NCBI RefSeq assembly: GCF_011839805.1
Contig: NZ_VWPY01000045.1
Span: 1-34,416, forward strand
Origin: Kineococcus rubinsiae
Lineage (GTDB): Bacteria; Actinomycetota; Actinomycetes; Actinomycetales; Kineococcaceae
Length of the DNA: 34,416 nt
Direction: 5' to 3'
Both the position numbers and the translations under genes were made by a program. How positions within the stretch are numbered: the stretch's first letter is position 1; each line of letters begins with the position of its first letter. The notes beneath the pieces were generated by a model. It was given only the letters and a program-made list of their open reading frames with translations. It was not told the origin of the DNA and ran no database searches. Shown here piece after piece: positions 7,379 through 16,343 of the stretch.

Positions 7379-7768
7379 GTGCCCACAGGCAAGGTCAAGT
7401 GGTTCGACGCCGAGAAGGGTTTCGGCTTCCTCGCCTCCGAGGACGGCGACGAGGTCTTCGTCCACAGCTCCGTGCTGCCCGCCGGCACCACGGTGCTGAC
7501 GAAGGGCAGCCGCGTCGAGTTCGGCGTCGTGCAGGGCGAGCGCGGCACCCAGGCGCTGTCCGTGCGGCTGCTGGACCCGCTGCCCTCGGTCGCCCGCGCC
7601 ACCCGCAAGCCGGCCGACGACATGGTGCCGATCGTCGAGGACCTCATCAAGCTCCTCGACGGCGTCTCCGGCGCCCTGCGCCGCGGCCGCTACCCCGACA
7701 AGGGCAGCGCGCGCAAGATCGCCTCGGTGCTGCGCGCCGTGGCCGACGACGTCGAGGCCGGCGCGTGA
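7379..7768 (+). CDS. cspB: Cold-shock domain protein with C-terminal extension (CspB-like)
   Basis: RNA/ssDNA-binding chaperone of 129 residues. The cold-shock domain fills residues 1-66 with RNP1 KGFGFL (13-18) and RNP2 VFVHSS (26-31). Unlike the 67-residue stand-alone proteins it carries a 63-residue extension (MVPIVEDLIKLLDGVSGALR and onward), predicted helical. This is the form seen as Mycobacterium Rv0871 and in other actinobacteria. The GTG start has a good ribosome binding site. Its TGA overlaps the GTG of the DUF3027 gene by 4 nt, so the two are almost certainly co-translated. Confidence 0.95.
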   Translation: MPTGKVKWFDAEKGFGFLASEDGDEVFVHSSVLPAGTTVLTKGSRVEFGVVQGERGTQALSVRLLDPLPSVARATRKPADDMVPIVEDLIKLLDGVSGALRRGRYPDKGSARKIASVLRAVADDVEAGA

Positions 7769-8844
7769 GCGAGCCGACGGCGACCCGCGCCCGCCGGGCC
7801 CGCAAGCCCGTCCTCGACACCGTCTCCGCCGCGGCCGTCGACCTCGCCCGCGCCGCGGCCGAGGAGGTCGCCGAGCCCGGCACCGTGGGCGAGCACCTGG
7901 CCGCCACCGCCGAGGGCGACCGCATCGTCACCCACACCTTCGCCGCCAGCCTGCCCGGCTACCGCGGCTGGCAGTGGAGCGTCACCGTTACGCGCGCGTC
8001 GCGGGCGAAGAACGTCACCGTCAACGAGGTCTGCCTGCTGCCCGGCGAGGAGGCCCTGCGCCCGCCCGGCTGGCTGCCGTGGTCCGAGCGCATCGCGCCC
8101 GGCGACCTCGGGACGCAGGACACGCTGCCGCGCAAGGACGACGACCCCCTGCTGGAGCCGGGGTACGAGGCCACGGGCGACGAGGAGGCCGACCGGGTCG
8201 CGCTCTGGGAGCTCGGGCTGGGCCGCGTGCGCGTCCTGTCGCTGCTGGGCCGCGACGAGGCCGCCACCCGCTGGTACGCGGGCGACCGCGGCCCCCGCTC
8301 CGAGGTCGCCGAGCACGCCAAGGCGCCCTGCTCGACGTGCGGGTTCTTCGTCCAGCTCGCGGGCCCGCTGCGGCAGGTCTTCGGGGTCTGTGCCAGCGAG
8401 TGGTCCCCCGAGGACGGCCGCGTCGTCAGCGCCGACCACGGCTGCGGCGCCCACAGCGAGACCGACGTCGAGAACGAGGTCGAGGCCCCCTCGACCATGG
8501 TGGTCGACGACCTGTCCCCCGACAGCCTCGAGCTCATCACGACCGGCGGTGCCGACGAGGCCGTGGTCGAGGCCGAGCCGCAGGCCGAGGCCGAGGCGCA
8601 GCCCGAGGGCGAGGCGCAGCCCGAGGGCGAGGTCGACGCGGAGCCCGAGCTCGACGTCGAGGTGCCCGACACCGACGCGTCCGACGTCGACGTGGTCGAG
8701 GACGCCCCGGCCGGGGACTCCGCGGTCGAGGACTCCGTCGTCGAGGACGTCCCGGTCGATGACGCCCCGGTCGCCGACGCCGAGCTCTCCGGGGCCCACG
8801 GGCCGGCCGACGACGCGGACGCCCCCGCTCCCGCCGACGACTGA
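7765..8844 (+). CDS. DUF3027 protein with zinc-type cluster and long acidic tail
   Basis: A 359-residue member of the actinobacterial DUF3027 family, whose function is not established. Residues about 15-232 form the conserved domain, including GYRGWQWSVTV (65-75), RPPGWLPWSERIAPGDLG (99-116), and a probable zinc site from Cys189, Cys192, Cys209, Cys227 and possibly His230. Residues 232-359 are strongly acidic and low in complexity, with EAQPEG twice in tandem from a perfect 18-bp DNA repeat. The GTG start overlaps the cold-shock stop (GTGA); the sacsin-like gene begins 28 nt after its stop. Coupling to an RNA chaperone and an ATPase suggests, without proof, a role in RNA or protein quality control. 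Confidence 0.9.
   Translation: MSEPTATRARRARKPVLDTVSAAAVDLARAAAEEVAEPGTVGEHLAATAEGDRIVTHTFAASLPGYRGWQWSVTVTRASRAKNVTVNEVCLLPGEEALRPPGWLPWSERIAPGDLGTQDTLPRKDDDPLLEPGYEATGDEEADRVALWELGLGRVRVLSLLGRDEAATRWYAGDRGPRSEVAEHAKAPCSTCGFFVQLAGPLRQVFGVCASEWSPEDGRVVSADHGCGAHSETDVENEVEAPSTMVVDDLSPDSLELITTGGADEAVVEAEPQAEAEAQPEGEAQPEGEVDAEPELDVEVPDTDASDVDVVEDAPAGDSAVEDSVVEDVPVDDAPVADAELSGAHGPADDADAPAPADD
8593..8628 (+). repeat. Perfect 18-bp tandem repeat in the DUF3027 acidic tail
   Basis: GAGGCGCAGCCCGAGGGC occurs twice back to back (8593-8610, 8611-8628), adding one in-frame EAQPEG unit. The period is a multiple of three, so copy-number change would keep the frame. Confidence 0.85.
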
Positions 8845-8872
8845 GCCCCGTGATCCGCCCCGGGCGCAGCCG

Positions 8873-11800
8873 GTGACGGGAGACCCGTTCGACACCGCAG
8901 CGGTGCGCGAGCGGGTCCTCGCCGCGTGGGCGGCCTCGCCCGCGCGGCTGCGCGAGGACGCCAACGCCGAGGAGGACGCCTCCCTCGGCGGCTACCGCGA
9001 CCGGCTCGTCGTGGAGCTGGCGCAGAACGCCGCGGACGCCGCGGCCCGCGCGGGCACCGACGGCCGTCTCCTGCTGCGCCTGGAGACCGGCGCGACCGGC
9101 CCGGGCCGACTGCTCGCCGCGAACACCGGTGCGCCCCTGGACGCGGCCGGCGTGGAGGGCCTCGCGACGCTGCGCGCCTCCGGCAAGCGCGACGGCGGTG
9201 ACGCCCTCGTCGGGCGCTTCGGCGTCGGCTTCTCCGCGGTCCTCGCCGTCACGGACGACCCCGCCGTGGTCGGTACCGCGGGGGGTGTCCGCTTCTCCCG
9301 CAGCGCGACGCGCGCCCTCGTGCGCGAGCGGGCCGCGGCCGCCCCGGGGCTGGGCGAGGAGCTGGACCGGCGCGCCGGTCACGTGCCCGCTCTGCGGCTG
9401 CCCTTCCCCGAGACCGCCGACGGGGTCGGCGGGGTGCCGGCGGGCTGCGACACCGCGGTCGACCTCCCGCTGCGCGACGCGGCCGCCGTCGAGCTGGCCA
9501 CGGCGCTGCTCGAGGCCGCCGACGACGTCCTGCTCCTGGCCCTGCCCGCCCTCGCCGAGGTCGTCGTCGAGCTGCCCGGCCGGGAGCCCCGGGTGCTGCG
9601 CGACGTCCACCGGCGCTGGCGCGTGCTGCGCCGCACGGGCCGCCACGACGAGGCCGCCCTCGCGGACCGTGGCGTCGAGGAGCGCGGCCGGCTGGGCTGG
9701 CAGGTCACCTGGGCGCTGCCCCTGGAGCCGGGGACCCCCCGGCCCGGGGTCGTGTGCGCGCCGACGCCGACCGACGAGGACCTGCCCTGGCCCGCCGTCC
9801 TCGTGGCCTCCTTCCCCCTGGGCCCGGACCGGCGCCGGCTCGCGCCGGGGCCGGCCACCGAGCGCGTGCTGGACGCGGCCGCGGACGCCTACGTCGACCT
9901 GCTCGTGGAGGTCGCGGGCGAGGCGGGAACGGGTCCGACCGGGGCGCGGGAGGAGGCCGCCGGCGGGGCGCTGGCGCTGCTGCCCTACGGCGCCGCGGCG
10001 GGCCGCGTCGACGCGGAGCTGCGGACCCGGGTGCTCGACCGCGCCCGGTCGGCGCCGCTGCTGCGGGCCGTCGAGACGGCCGACGGCCTGCCGATCCTGC
10101 TGCGACCCGCTGACGCCGTCGCCCTCACCGGGGCGGGCGCCGACGACCCGGCGCTGCTGGCGGCGCTGGCCCCCGTGCTCGCCGGTCTGGTCGCGGCCCC
10201 GCGCGAGGTCGACCGGCTGCTGACCGACCTCGGCGTGGTGCGCCTGTCGCTGGCCGACGCCCTCGAGGTCCTGCCGGGGACGGGGCCGCCCGCCTCGTTC
10301 CGCGCGCTGTACGCGGCCCTGCGCCCCCTCGCGCACGACGCCGCCGCCCGCGAGGCCATGGCCTCCCTGCCCGTGCCGCTGCTGGACGGCCGCGTCGTGC
10401 ACGGCGCGCGCGGCCTCGTCCAGCTCGACACCGACCTCGCCGGCGGGGAGGGCCTGAGCGCCGAGGGGGCGCGGCTGCTGGCCGGGCACGGGCTGCGGCT
10501 GGTGCACCCCGACGCCGCGGACGAGCTCCTGGAGCGCCTCGGCGCGCGCAGCGGCGGAGCGCGCGCGGTGCTCACCGACCCGGCCGTGGCCGCGGCCGTC
10601 GCGGACTCCCCCGACGCCGACGACCCCGACGCCGTGGCCGACGCGGTGCTCTCGCTCGTCGCGGCCGCGGTGGGCGAGGGACCCGAGGCGGCCGGGCGGG
10701 CGGCGCGCATCGCCGAGGAGCTCGGCGGGCTGGGCGACCTCGCGCTGCCCGACGCCGACGGCGACCTCGCGCCCGCGTCCGCGCTCGTCCTGCCCGGGAG
10801 CCTGGCCGCGCGCACGCTGGACCCGGACGCCGTCGCGGCCGTCGACCCGGACCTGCTCGCCGACTGGGGCCCCGACGTGCTGCGCGCGGTGGGGGTGCTG
10901 GACGGCCCGGCCGTCGTCGTCCTGCCCGAGCTGGACCTCGAGGAGCCCGACGAGGACGCGACCGCCGGGGTGGCGGGGCTCGCGGAGTACGCCGAGGCCG
11001 TGTGGGGCGACACCGAGCAGCCGCAGCCGGCCGACGTGCTCGTCGTCCGCGACCTCGACCTGGTCGTCGACGGCTGGCCCGAGGTGCTGGCGGCGCTCGC
11101 CGCGACGCCCGCGGGGACGGCGGCGCTGACCCGGACCTGGGCGGTGGCCGGCGTCCGGCGCACCCCGCTCGCGGCGTGGTGGCTGCGCCGCCACGGGCCG
11201 CTGCCCCCGGTCAGCCGCGACCCGGCCGCCGCCCACCCGGCCTGGCTCCCGGTCGCGCCCGCGTGGACGGCGGAGCTGCCCGAGGGCGTCCGCCGCGCCC
11301 TCGGCGTGCTGCCCGCCCTGGCCGCGGCCGGCCCCGACGACGTCCCGGCCCTGCTGGAGGCCGCAGCCCGCGCGCCGGAGGTGCCGGCCGCCGACCTGCT
11401 GGCCCTCTGGGCCCTGCTCGCGGTGCACGCCGACGCCGTGCTCCCGGCCGCCGAGGCCCCGCGGCACCTGCGGGTCCTGGGGCCGGCAGGGACGACGCGC
11501 ACGGTCGCCGCCGACGACGTCGTGGTCGCGGACTCCCCCGCCTGGGCCCAGCGCGACGACCTCGGCCCGCAGCTCCTCGTCCCCGCGCGGGTCGCCGAGC
11601 GCGTCGCGGACCTGCTGGACCTCGACCTCGCGAGCGACCGGGCCGACGGGAGCGTCACCGCCACGGGCGCCCGGGACGAGACCGTGCCGCCCGCGCTCGC
11701 GACGCTGCTGCCGGGCGCCCCTCCCGCGTGGCGGCGCGCCGCGACCCTCGCGGTCGACGGGTGCCCCGTGCGGTGGTGGGTCGAGGACGGCGCCGTCCTG

Positions 11801-11980
11801 GCCGTCGACGAGGCCGCGGCCGCCGACGGGCTCGCGAGCGCGGCGGGCCGCTGGGAGCTGCGCCGCGCGGCCGCCGCGCTCCTGCTCGGCGACGACGCCG
11901 AGCGCGCGCGCGTCCTGGCCGCAGAGCTGCCGGGCCTCGGCGCCGCACCCGCCCCCGGCTCGGCTCCCCCGCTCGCCTGA
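8873..11980 (+). CDS. Large sacsin-like protein with N-terminal Hsp90-type ATPase domain
   Basis: A 1035-residue protein whose first 130 residues carry GHKL (Hsp90/sacsin) ATPase motifs: the N-box ELAQNAADAA (49-58, magnesium-binding Asn52), a divergent second box NTGAP (84-88) and the glycine lid GRFGVGFSAV (114-123). The opening VRERVLAAWAASPARLREDANAEEDASLGGY is characteristic of an actinobacterial family annotated as sacsin N-terminal ATP-binding-domain proteins. The remaining 900 residues are Ala/Asp/Leu-rich with no domain I recognise. Start GTG 8873 is chosen by family similarity; it has no clear ribosome binding site. No membrane segment is evident. A chaperone-like role is inferred from the fold only. 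Confidence 0.85.
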   Translation: MTGDPFDTAAVRERVLAAWAASPARLREDANAEEDASLGGYRDRLVVELAQNAADAAARAGTDGRLLLRLETGATGPGRLLAANTGAPLDAAGVEGLATLRASGKRDGGDALVGRFGVGFSAVLAVTDDPAVVGTAGGVRFSRSATRALVRERAAAAPGLGEELDRRAGHVPALRLPFPETADGVGGVPAGCDTAVDLPLRDAAAVELATALLEAADDVLLLALPALAEVVVELPGREPRVLRDVHRRWRVLRRTGRHDEAALADRGVEERGRLGWQVTWALPLEPGTPRPGVVCAPTPTDEDLPWPAVLVASFPLGPDRRRLAPGPATERVLDAAADAYVDLLVEVAGEAGTGPTGAREEAAGGALALLPYGAAAGRVDAELRTRVLDRARSAPLLRAVETADGLPILLRPADAVALTGAGADDPALLAALAPVLAGLVAAPREVDRLLTDLGVVRLSLADALEVLPGTGPPASFRALYAALRPLAHDAAAREAMASLPVPLLDGRVVHGARGLVQLDTDLAGGEGLSAEGARLLAGHGLRLVHPDAADELLERLGARSGGARAVLTDPAVAAAVADSPDADDPDAVADAVLSLVAAAVGEGPEAAGRAARIAEELGGLGDLALPDADGDLAPASALVLPGSLAARTLDPDAVAAVDPDLLADWGPDVLRAVGVLDGPAVVVLPELDLEEPDEDATAGVAGLAEYAEAVWGDTEQPQPADVLVVRDLDLVVDGWPEVLAALAATPAGTAALTRTWAVAGVRRTPLAAWWLRRHGPLPPVSRDPAAAHPAWLPVAPAWTAELPEGVRRALGVLPALAAAGPDDVPALLEAAARAPEVPAADLLALWALLAVHADAVLPAAEAPRHLRVLGPAGTTRTVAADDVVVADSPAWAQRDDLGPQLLVPARVAERVADLLDLDLASDRADGSVTATGARDETVPPALATLLPGAPPAWRRAATLAVDGCPVRWWVEDGAVLAVDEAAAADGLASAAGRWELRRAAAALLLGDDAERARVLAAELPGLGAAPAPGSAPPLA

Positions 11981-12017
11981 GGCGGCGGAACCTCCCCGCC
12001 GGGTCGGCCTCCGGTCC

Positions 12018-12023
12018 TACGGT
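12018..12023 (+). promoter_or_regulatory. Candidate -10 of the lipoprotein gene
   Basis: TACGGT at 12018-12023 lies 34 nt before the ATG; a GGAGGA ribosome binding site follows at 12047-12052. No convincing -35 is seen. Confidence 0.3.
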
Positions 12024-12057
12024 GAGGGCGTCAGCGGTCGGTCGGCGGAGGAGCAGC

Positions 12058-12600
12058 ATGCGGCAGGCACGACGTGCGGCCCGACTGGTCGCACTCCTGG
12101 CCGTCACGGCGTCGCTGGCGGCGTGCGCCGGCGCACCGCGTCCGCCGGCTCCTGCGGTCGCCACCCCGTCCCCCGCCGCCCCCTCGCTCGCCGCCTTCTG
12201 GGCCGACCACCCCGACCAGGCCCCACCACCGGCGCGCGACGGCTCCGCGCGCCTCGTGCTCGACACGGCCGGCACCGGTGAGGAGGTCGTGCGGCTGCCG
12301 GACCTGACGGGGGACACCGGGCTGGTCGTCAGCGTGTCCTGCACCGGTCCCGCCGCCGGGTCACCGTCGGTCGTCGAGCTCGGCACCGTCGGCGAACCCG
12401 CGCTCGTCTCCGACCGCACGGACACGTGCCCGGGTCCGGAGGCCGCGGGCCACCTCGACCTGCCGGTCCTCCCCGGCCAGGCCCTGACGCAGGTGCGGAT
12501 CCGGACGGGTTCCGGCGCCCCGTGGTCCCTGGCGGTCTACGCGGTCAGCAGCGCCTACGCGAGCACCCTCACCCTGACCTTCGACGCGCCGCCGTCCTGA
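12058..12600 (+). CDS. Small secreted lipoprotein of unknown function
   Basis: A 180-residue protein with a Sec lipoprotein signal: basic MRQARRAARL, a hydrophobic core, then lipobox SLAAC with the lipidated Cys23. A proline/alanine linker (25-45) leads to a compact domain of about 130 residues containing two cysteines, Cys105-type in VSVSCTG and Cys122-type in RTDTCPG, which could form a disulfide outside the cell. The pattern of beta-strand-like segments (VLPGQALTQVRIRTGSGAPWSLAVYAV) suggests a beta-sandwich. I recognise no family. It stands alone, with GGAGGA ahead of the ATG. Confidence 0.82.
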   Translation: MRQARRAARLVALLAVTASLAACAGAPRPPAPAVATPSPAAPSLAAFWADHPDQAPPPARDGSARLVLDTAGTGEEVVRLPDLTGDTGLVVSVSCTGPAAGSPSVVELGTVGEPALVSDRTDTCPGPEAAGHLDLPVLPGQALTQVRIRTGSGAPWSLAVYAVSSAYASTLTLTFDAPPS

Positions 12601-12627
12601 GACCTCCGCACGCCGACCACCGCGGGC

Positions 12628-12633
12628 TAGCGT
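12628..12633 (+). promoter_or_regulatory. Candidate -10 of the DUF1801 gene
   Basis: TAGCGT at 12628-12633 precedes the GTG at 12671 by 37 nt, with GGGAGG as ribosome binding site 5 nt before the start. No good -35 is visible. Confidence 0.35.
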
Positions 12634-12670
12634 GAGGACGACGATCCACCGCACCGCCAGGGAGGCAACC

Positions 12671-13099
12671 GTGAACGCCGCCGACAGCACCGCTACCGCG
12701 TCGGAGAACATCGACGCGCTCATCGCGCAGCACCCCGACTGGCGGGGCGAGACGCTCGCGCAGTGCCGCCGCGCGATCCTCGACGCCGACCCGGGCGTCG
12801 TCGAGGAGTGGAAGTACATGGGTGCGCCCGTGTGGTCGCTGGACGGCATGCTCATCGCGGGGGGCGTGTTCTCCCGCAAGGTGAAGCTGGGCTTCCTGTG
12901 GGGCGCCTCGCTGCCCGACCCGCAGCACCTGTTCAACGGCGAGCTCGGCGGGAAGCAGCGCCGCTCGGTGGAGTTCGCCGAGGGCGACGCCGTCCCCGTC
13001 GAGGGGCTGCAGGAGCTGGTGCGCGCCGCGATCCGCCACAACGCCGAGAAGCCCGCGAAGAGGGCCGCCGCCAAGAAGGCCGCGTCGGGAAACCCCTGA
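12671..13099 (+). CDS. DUF1801 family protein
   Basis: A 142-residue protein with the DUF1801/YdhG-like signature: a helical start (IDALIAQHPDWRGETLAQCRRAIL), then EEWKYMGAPVWSLDGMLIAGGVFSRKVKLGFLWGASL, and the turn LFNGELGGKQRRSVEF. The family folds like a small alpha/beta domain and has no settled biochemical role. The C-terminus is a Lys/Ala tail (EKPAKRAAAKKAA), reminiscent of nucleic-acid-associated tails. GTG 12671 is chosen because a GGGAGG lies 5 nt upstream; a longer frame exists but has no such site. Confidence 0.88.
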   Translation: MNAADSTATASENIDALIAQHPDWRGETLAQCRRAILDADPGVVEEWKYMGAPVWSLDGMLIAGGVFSRKVKLGFLWGASLPDPQHLFNGELGGKQRRSVEFAEGDAVPVEGLQELVRAAIRHNAEKPAKRAAAKKAASGNP

Positions 13100-13146
13100 C
13101 CCGAACGGAGTTGAAGCGGAAACTCCTCCCGCGGCGGGGCGGAACC

Positions 13147-13176
13147 TTGACGAGCTGTTCCGGGCCTCGTTAGTTT
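13147..13176 (+). promoter_or_regulatory. Housekeeping-type promoter of the ROK-sugar importer operon
   Basis: TTGACG (13147-13152) and TAGTTT (13171-13176) are separated by 18 bp, a good match to the -35 and TANNNT -10 of the main actinobacterial sigma factor. The predicted start is near 13183. Confidence 0.6.
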
Positions 13177-13195
13177 GTCGTTCCAACAGACGAAC
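13173..13195. promoter_or_regulatory. Candidate ROK operator overlapping the -10
   Basis: GTTTGTC (13173-13179) and GACGAAC (13189-13195) are inverted repeats with one mismatch, around a 9-bp centre. The dyad covers the -10 and start point of the promoter, a position that would allow repression by the ROK protein encoded first in the operon. Binding by that protein is inferred from position only. Confidence 0.45.
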
Positions 13196-13278
13196 GGGGT
13201 GGCCTCGGTCACCCCGGGAACCAGCAGCGAGGAACTCGACGATGAGTCCGTCCCGGTGAGCCGGCAGCACTCGTAGGA

Positions 13279-13321
13279 CCCCCCGCACCACCGGTCGAGG
13301 CCGACCGGTGCGACAGGGGGG
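13279..13321 (+). promoter_or_regulatory. Large stem-loop in the operon leader
   Basis: The inner stem ACCGGTCG (13290-13297) and CGACCGGT (13302-13309) closes a 4-nt AGGC loop. GC pairs continue after a 3-nt bulge, and CCCCCC (13279-13284) can pair with GGGGGG (13316-13321). It lies some 215 nt upstream of the ROK start codon. It has no T-run. It may be an attenuator, an RNA stabiliser or a protein-binding element; none is demonstrated. Confidence 0.5.
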
Positions 13322-13536
13322 AACAGCACGACAGCAGCGCGGGACCGCCACCACGACGACGCGGTGGGGCCACCGCCCGCAGCGCCACAACTCCTGCACC
13401 GCAGAGGGTTCGGCGCACCGCAGGAGCACGGCCCTCGACGGCGGCGCCTCCCACGTGTGCGACGCCACGACCCGCGAACCCGTGGAGCCGTCGCGGCGAC
13501 CCGTCCCCACAACCCTGACCCGACCCCAGGAGCGCC

Positions 13537-14813
13537 ATGCCGAGCAGCACGGGCCTGCTGCGCGCCGGCAGTTCGGCGGCGGACCAGCTGACGGTCCGCC
13601 GTCACAACCTGTCCGTCGTGCTGTCGCAGCTGCGCGACCACGGCCCGCGCTCGCGCGCCCGCCTCGCCGAGGAGACCGGCCTGAACAAGGCGACCGTGTC
13701 CAGCCTGGTGAGCGACCTGGCCGAGCGCGGCCTGGTGCGGGAGGGCGGGATCGAGCGCGCCACGGTCGGCCGGCCCGGGCAGTCGATCCAGCTGGACGGG
13801 GACCGCGTCGTCGCCGTCGGCGCCGAGGTGAACGTCGGGTACGTCGCGGTGCTCGCCCTGGACCTGCGCGGTCGGGTCGTGGTGGAGCGGCGGATCGCCC
13901 TGGACACCGCCCACCTGCCGCCCGCCCGCGTGCTGGGGGAGCTCGCCGGGCTGCTGGGCAGCGTGGTGGAGCTCCTGGCGGCGTCGGGCGTCCGGCCCGT
14001 GGGCCTGACCGTCGCCCTGCCCGGCCTGGTCGAGACCGAGACCGGCGTCCTGCGCTCGGCCCCGAACCTGCGGTGGACGGACGTCGCCGTCGCCGCTCAC
14101 GTCCGGGCGCTGCTCGACGACCCGCCGTACCCCGTCCTGGTCGGCAACGAGGCGAACCTCGCCGCCCTGGCGGAGATCGACGCGGGCGGGCCGGGCCGGA
14201 GCGCGGACCTGATCCTCCTCACCGGCTCGGTCGGCGTCGGCGGCGGCATCGTCGCCGGTGGCCAGCTGCTGCGCGGCACCCGCGGGTTCGCGGGCGAGGT
14301 GGGGCACCTGCGCGTGCGCGGGGACGGACCCGTCTGCGGCTGCGGCCGCACGGGGTGCTGGGAGGCCGCCGTCGGCCTCGACGCCCTGCTGACCGCGGCC
14401 GCGCCGCGGGACGACCCGGTCCACGACCCCTCCCGCGACGTCGAGCAGCGGCTCGCGGAGATCGCCCGGCGCGCCGCCGCCGGCGACGCGCGCGTGCTCG
14501 CCGCCATCGACGAGATCGACCGGTGGCTCGCGGTGGGCGCCGGCATCCTCGTCAACGTCTTCAACCCGGAGCGGCTGGTCCTCGGCGGCTACTTCGCCGC
14601 CCTGCAGCCCTGGATCGCCGGTTCGCTGCGCGAGGAGCTGCAGCACCACGTGTTCGCCGGCGCGACGGGCAGCACGCGCATCGAGTTCTCCACGCTCGGC
14701 TTCTCCGGAGCCGTCCGCGGCGGCGCCGCGCAGGCGCTCGACCGCATCTTCTCCGACCCCACGCTCGTCGGGCACACCGGCGAGCACCTCCCCGTCGCGC
14801 AGGAGGCGATGAC

Positions 14814-14817
<4 letters not shown>
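13537..14817 (+). CDS. ROK-family transcriptional regulator of a sugar operon
   Basis: A 426-residue repressor combining an N-terminal winged helix (about 25-70; RARLAEETGLNKATVSSLVSDLAERGLV) with a ROK sugar-binding domain. The ROK zinc signature is intact: Gly256-His257, then CGCGRTGCWE with Cys267, Cys269 and Cys274. The catalytic aspartate of ROK kinases is replaced (GNEANL at 203-208), so it is a sensor, not a kinase. The ATG has AGGAG 4 nt upstream. It is the first gene of an operon with a RbsABC-type importer; its stop overlaps the ATPase start. It probably binds the transported sugar or its phosphate and controls its own operon through the upstream dyad. Confidence 0.94.

Positions 14818-16339
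<1,522 letters not shown>

Positions 16340-16343
<4 letters not shown>

Larger units (their letters stand above)
13100..13536 (+). other. Structured leader and promoter region of the sugar importer operon
   Basis: This 437-nt stretch has no convincing gene. It holds an inverted repeat GGAGTT-N8-AACTCC (13107-13126) just past the DUF1801 stop, which may be a weak terminator or an operator. A promoter with operator follows (13147-13195), then an inverted repeat GGGGTG-N8-CACCCC (13196-13215), two tiny overlapping reading frames (13242-13259 ATG..TGA; 13256-13276 GTG..TAG) and a large stem-loop (13279-13321). If transcription starts near 13183, the ROK gene has a leader of about 350 nt, unusually long for a repressor gene. 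Confidence 0.6.

Noticed and set aside
8537-11467. Minus-strand ORF of 976 codons opposite the sacsin-like gene
   Set aside because: Composition is a reverse shadow of a GC-rich gene; the plus-strand frame has clear ATPase motifs.
11988-12023. Possible ECF-sigma promoter (GGAACC ... TACGGT) before the lipoprotein
   Set aside because: The gap between the two elements is too long, and no matching -10 (GTT/CGTT) is present.
12632-12670. Earlier start for the DUF1801 gene
   Set aside because: It would begin inside the putative -10 and lacks a ribosome site, whereas GTG 12671 has GGGAGG at 5 nt.
13141-13175. Possible ECF-sigma promoter (GGAAC ... CGTTAG) before the ROK gene
   Set aside because: The spacing is about 23 nt instead of 16-19; the overlapping TTGACG/TAGTTT pair fits better.
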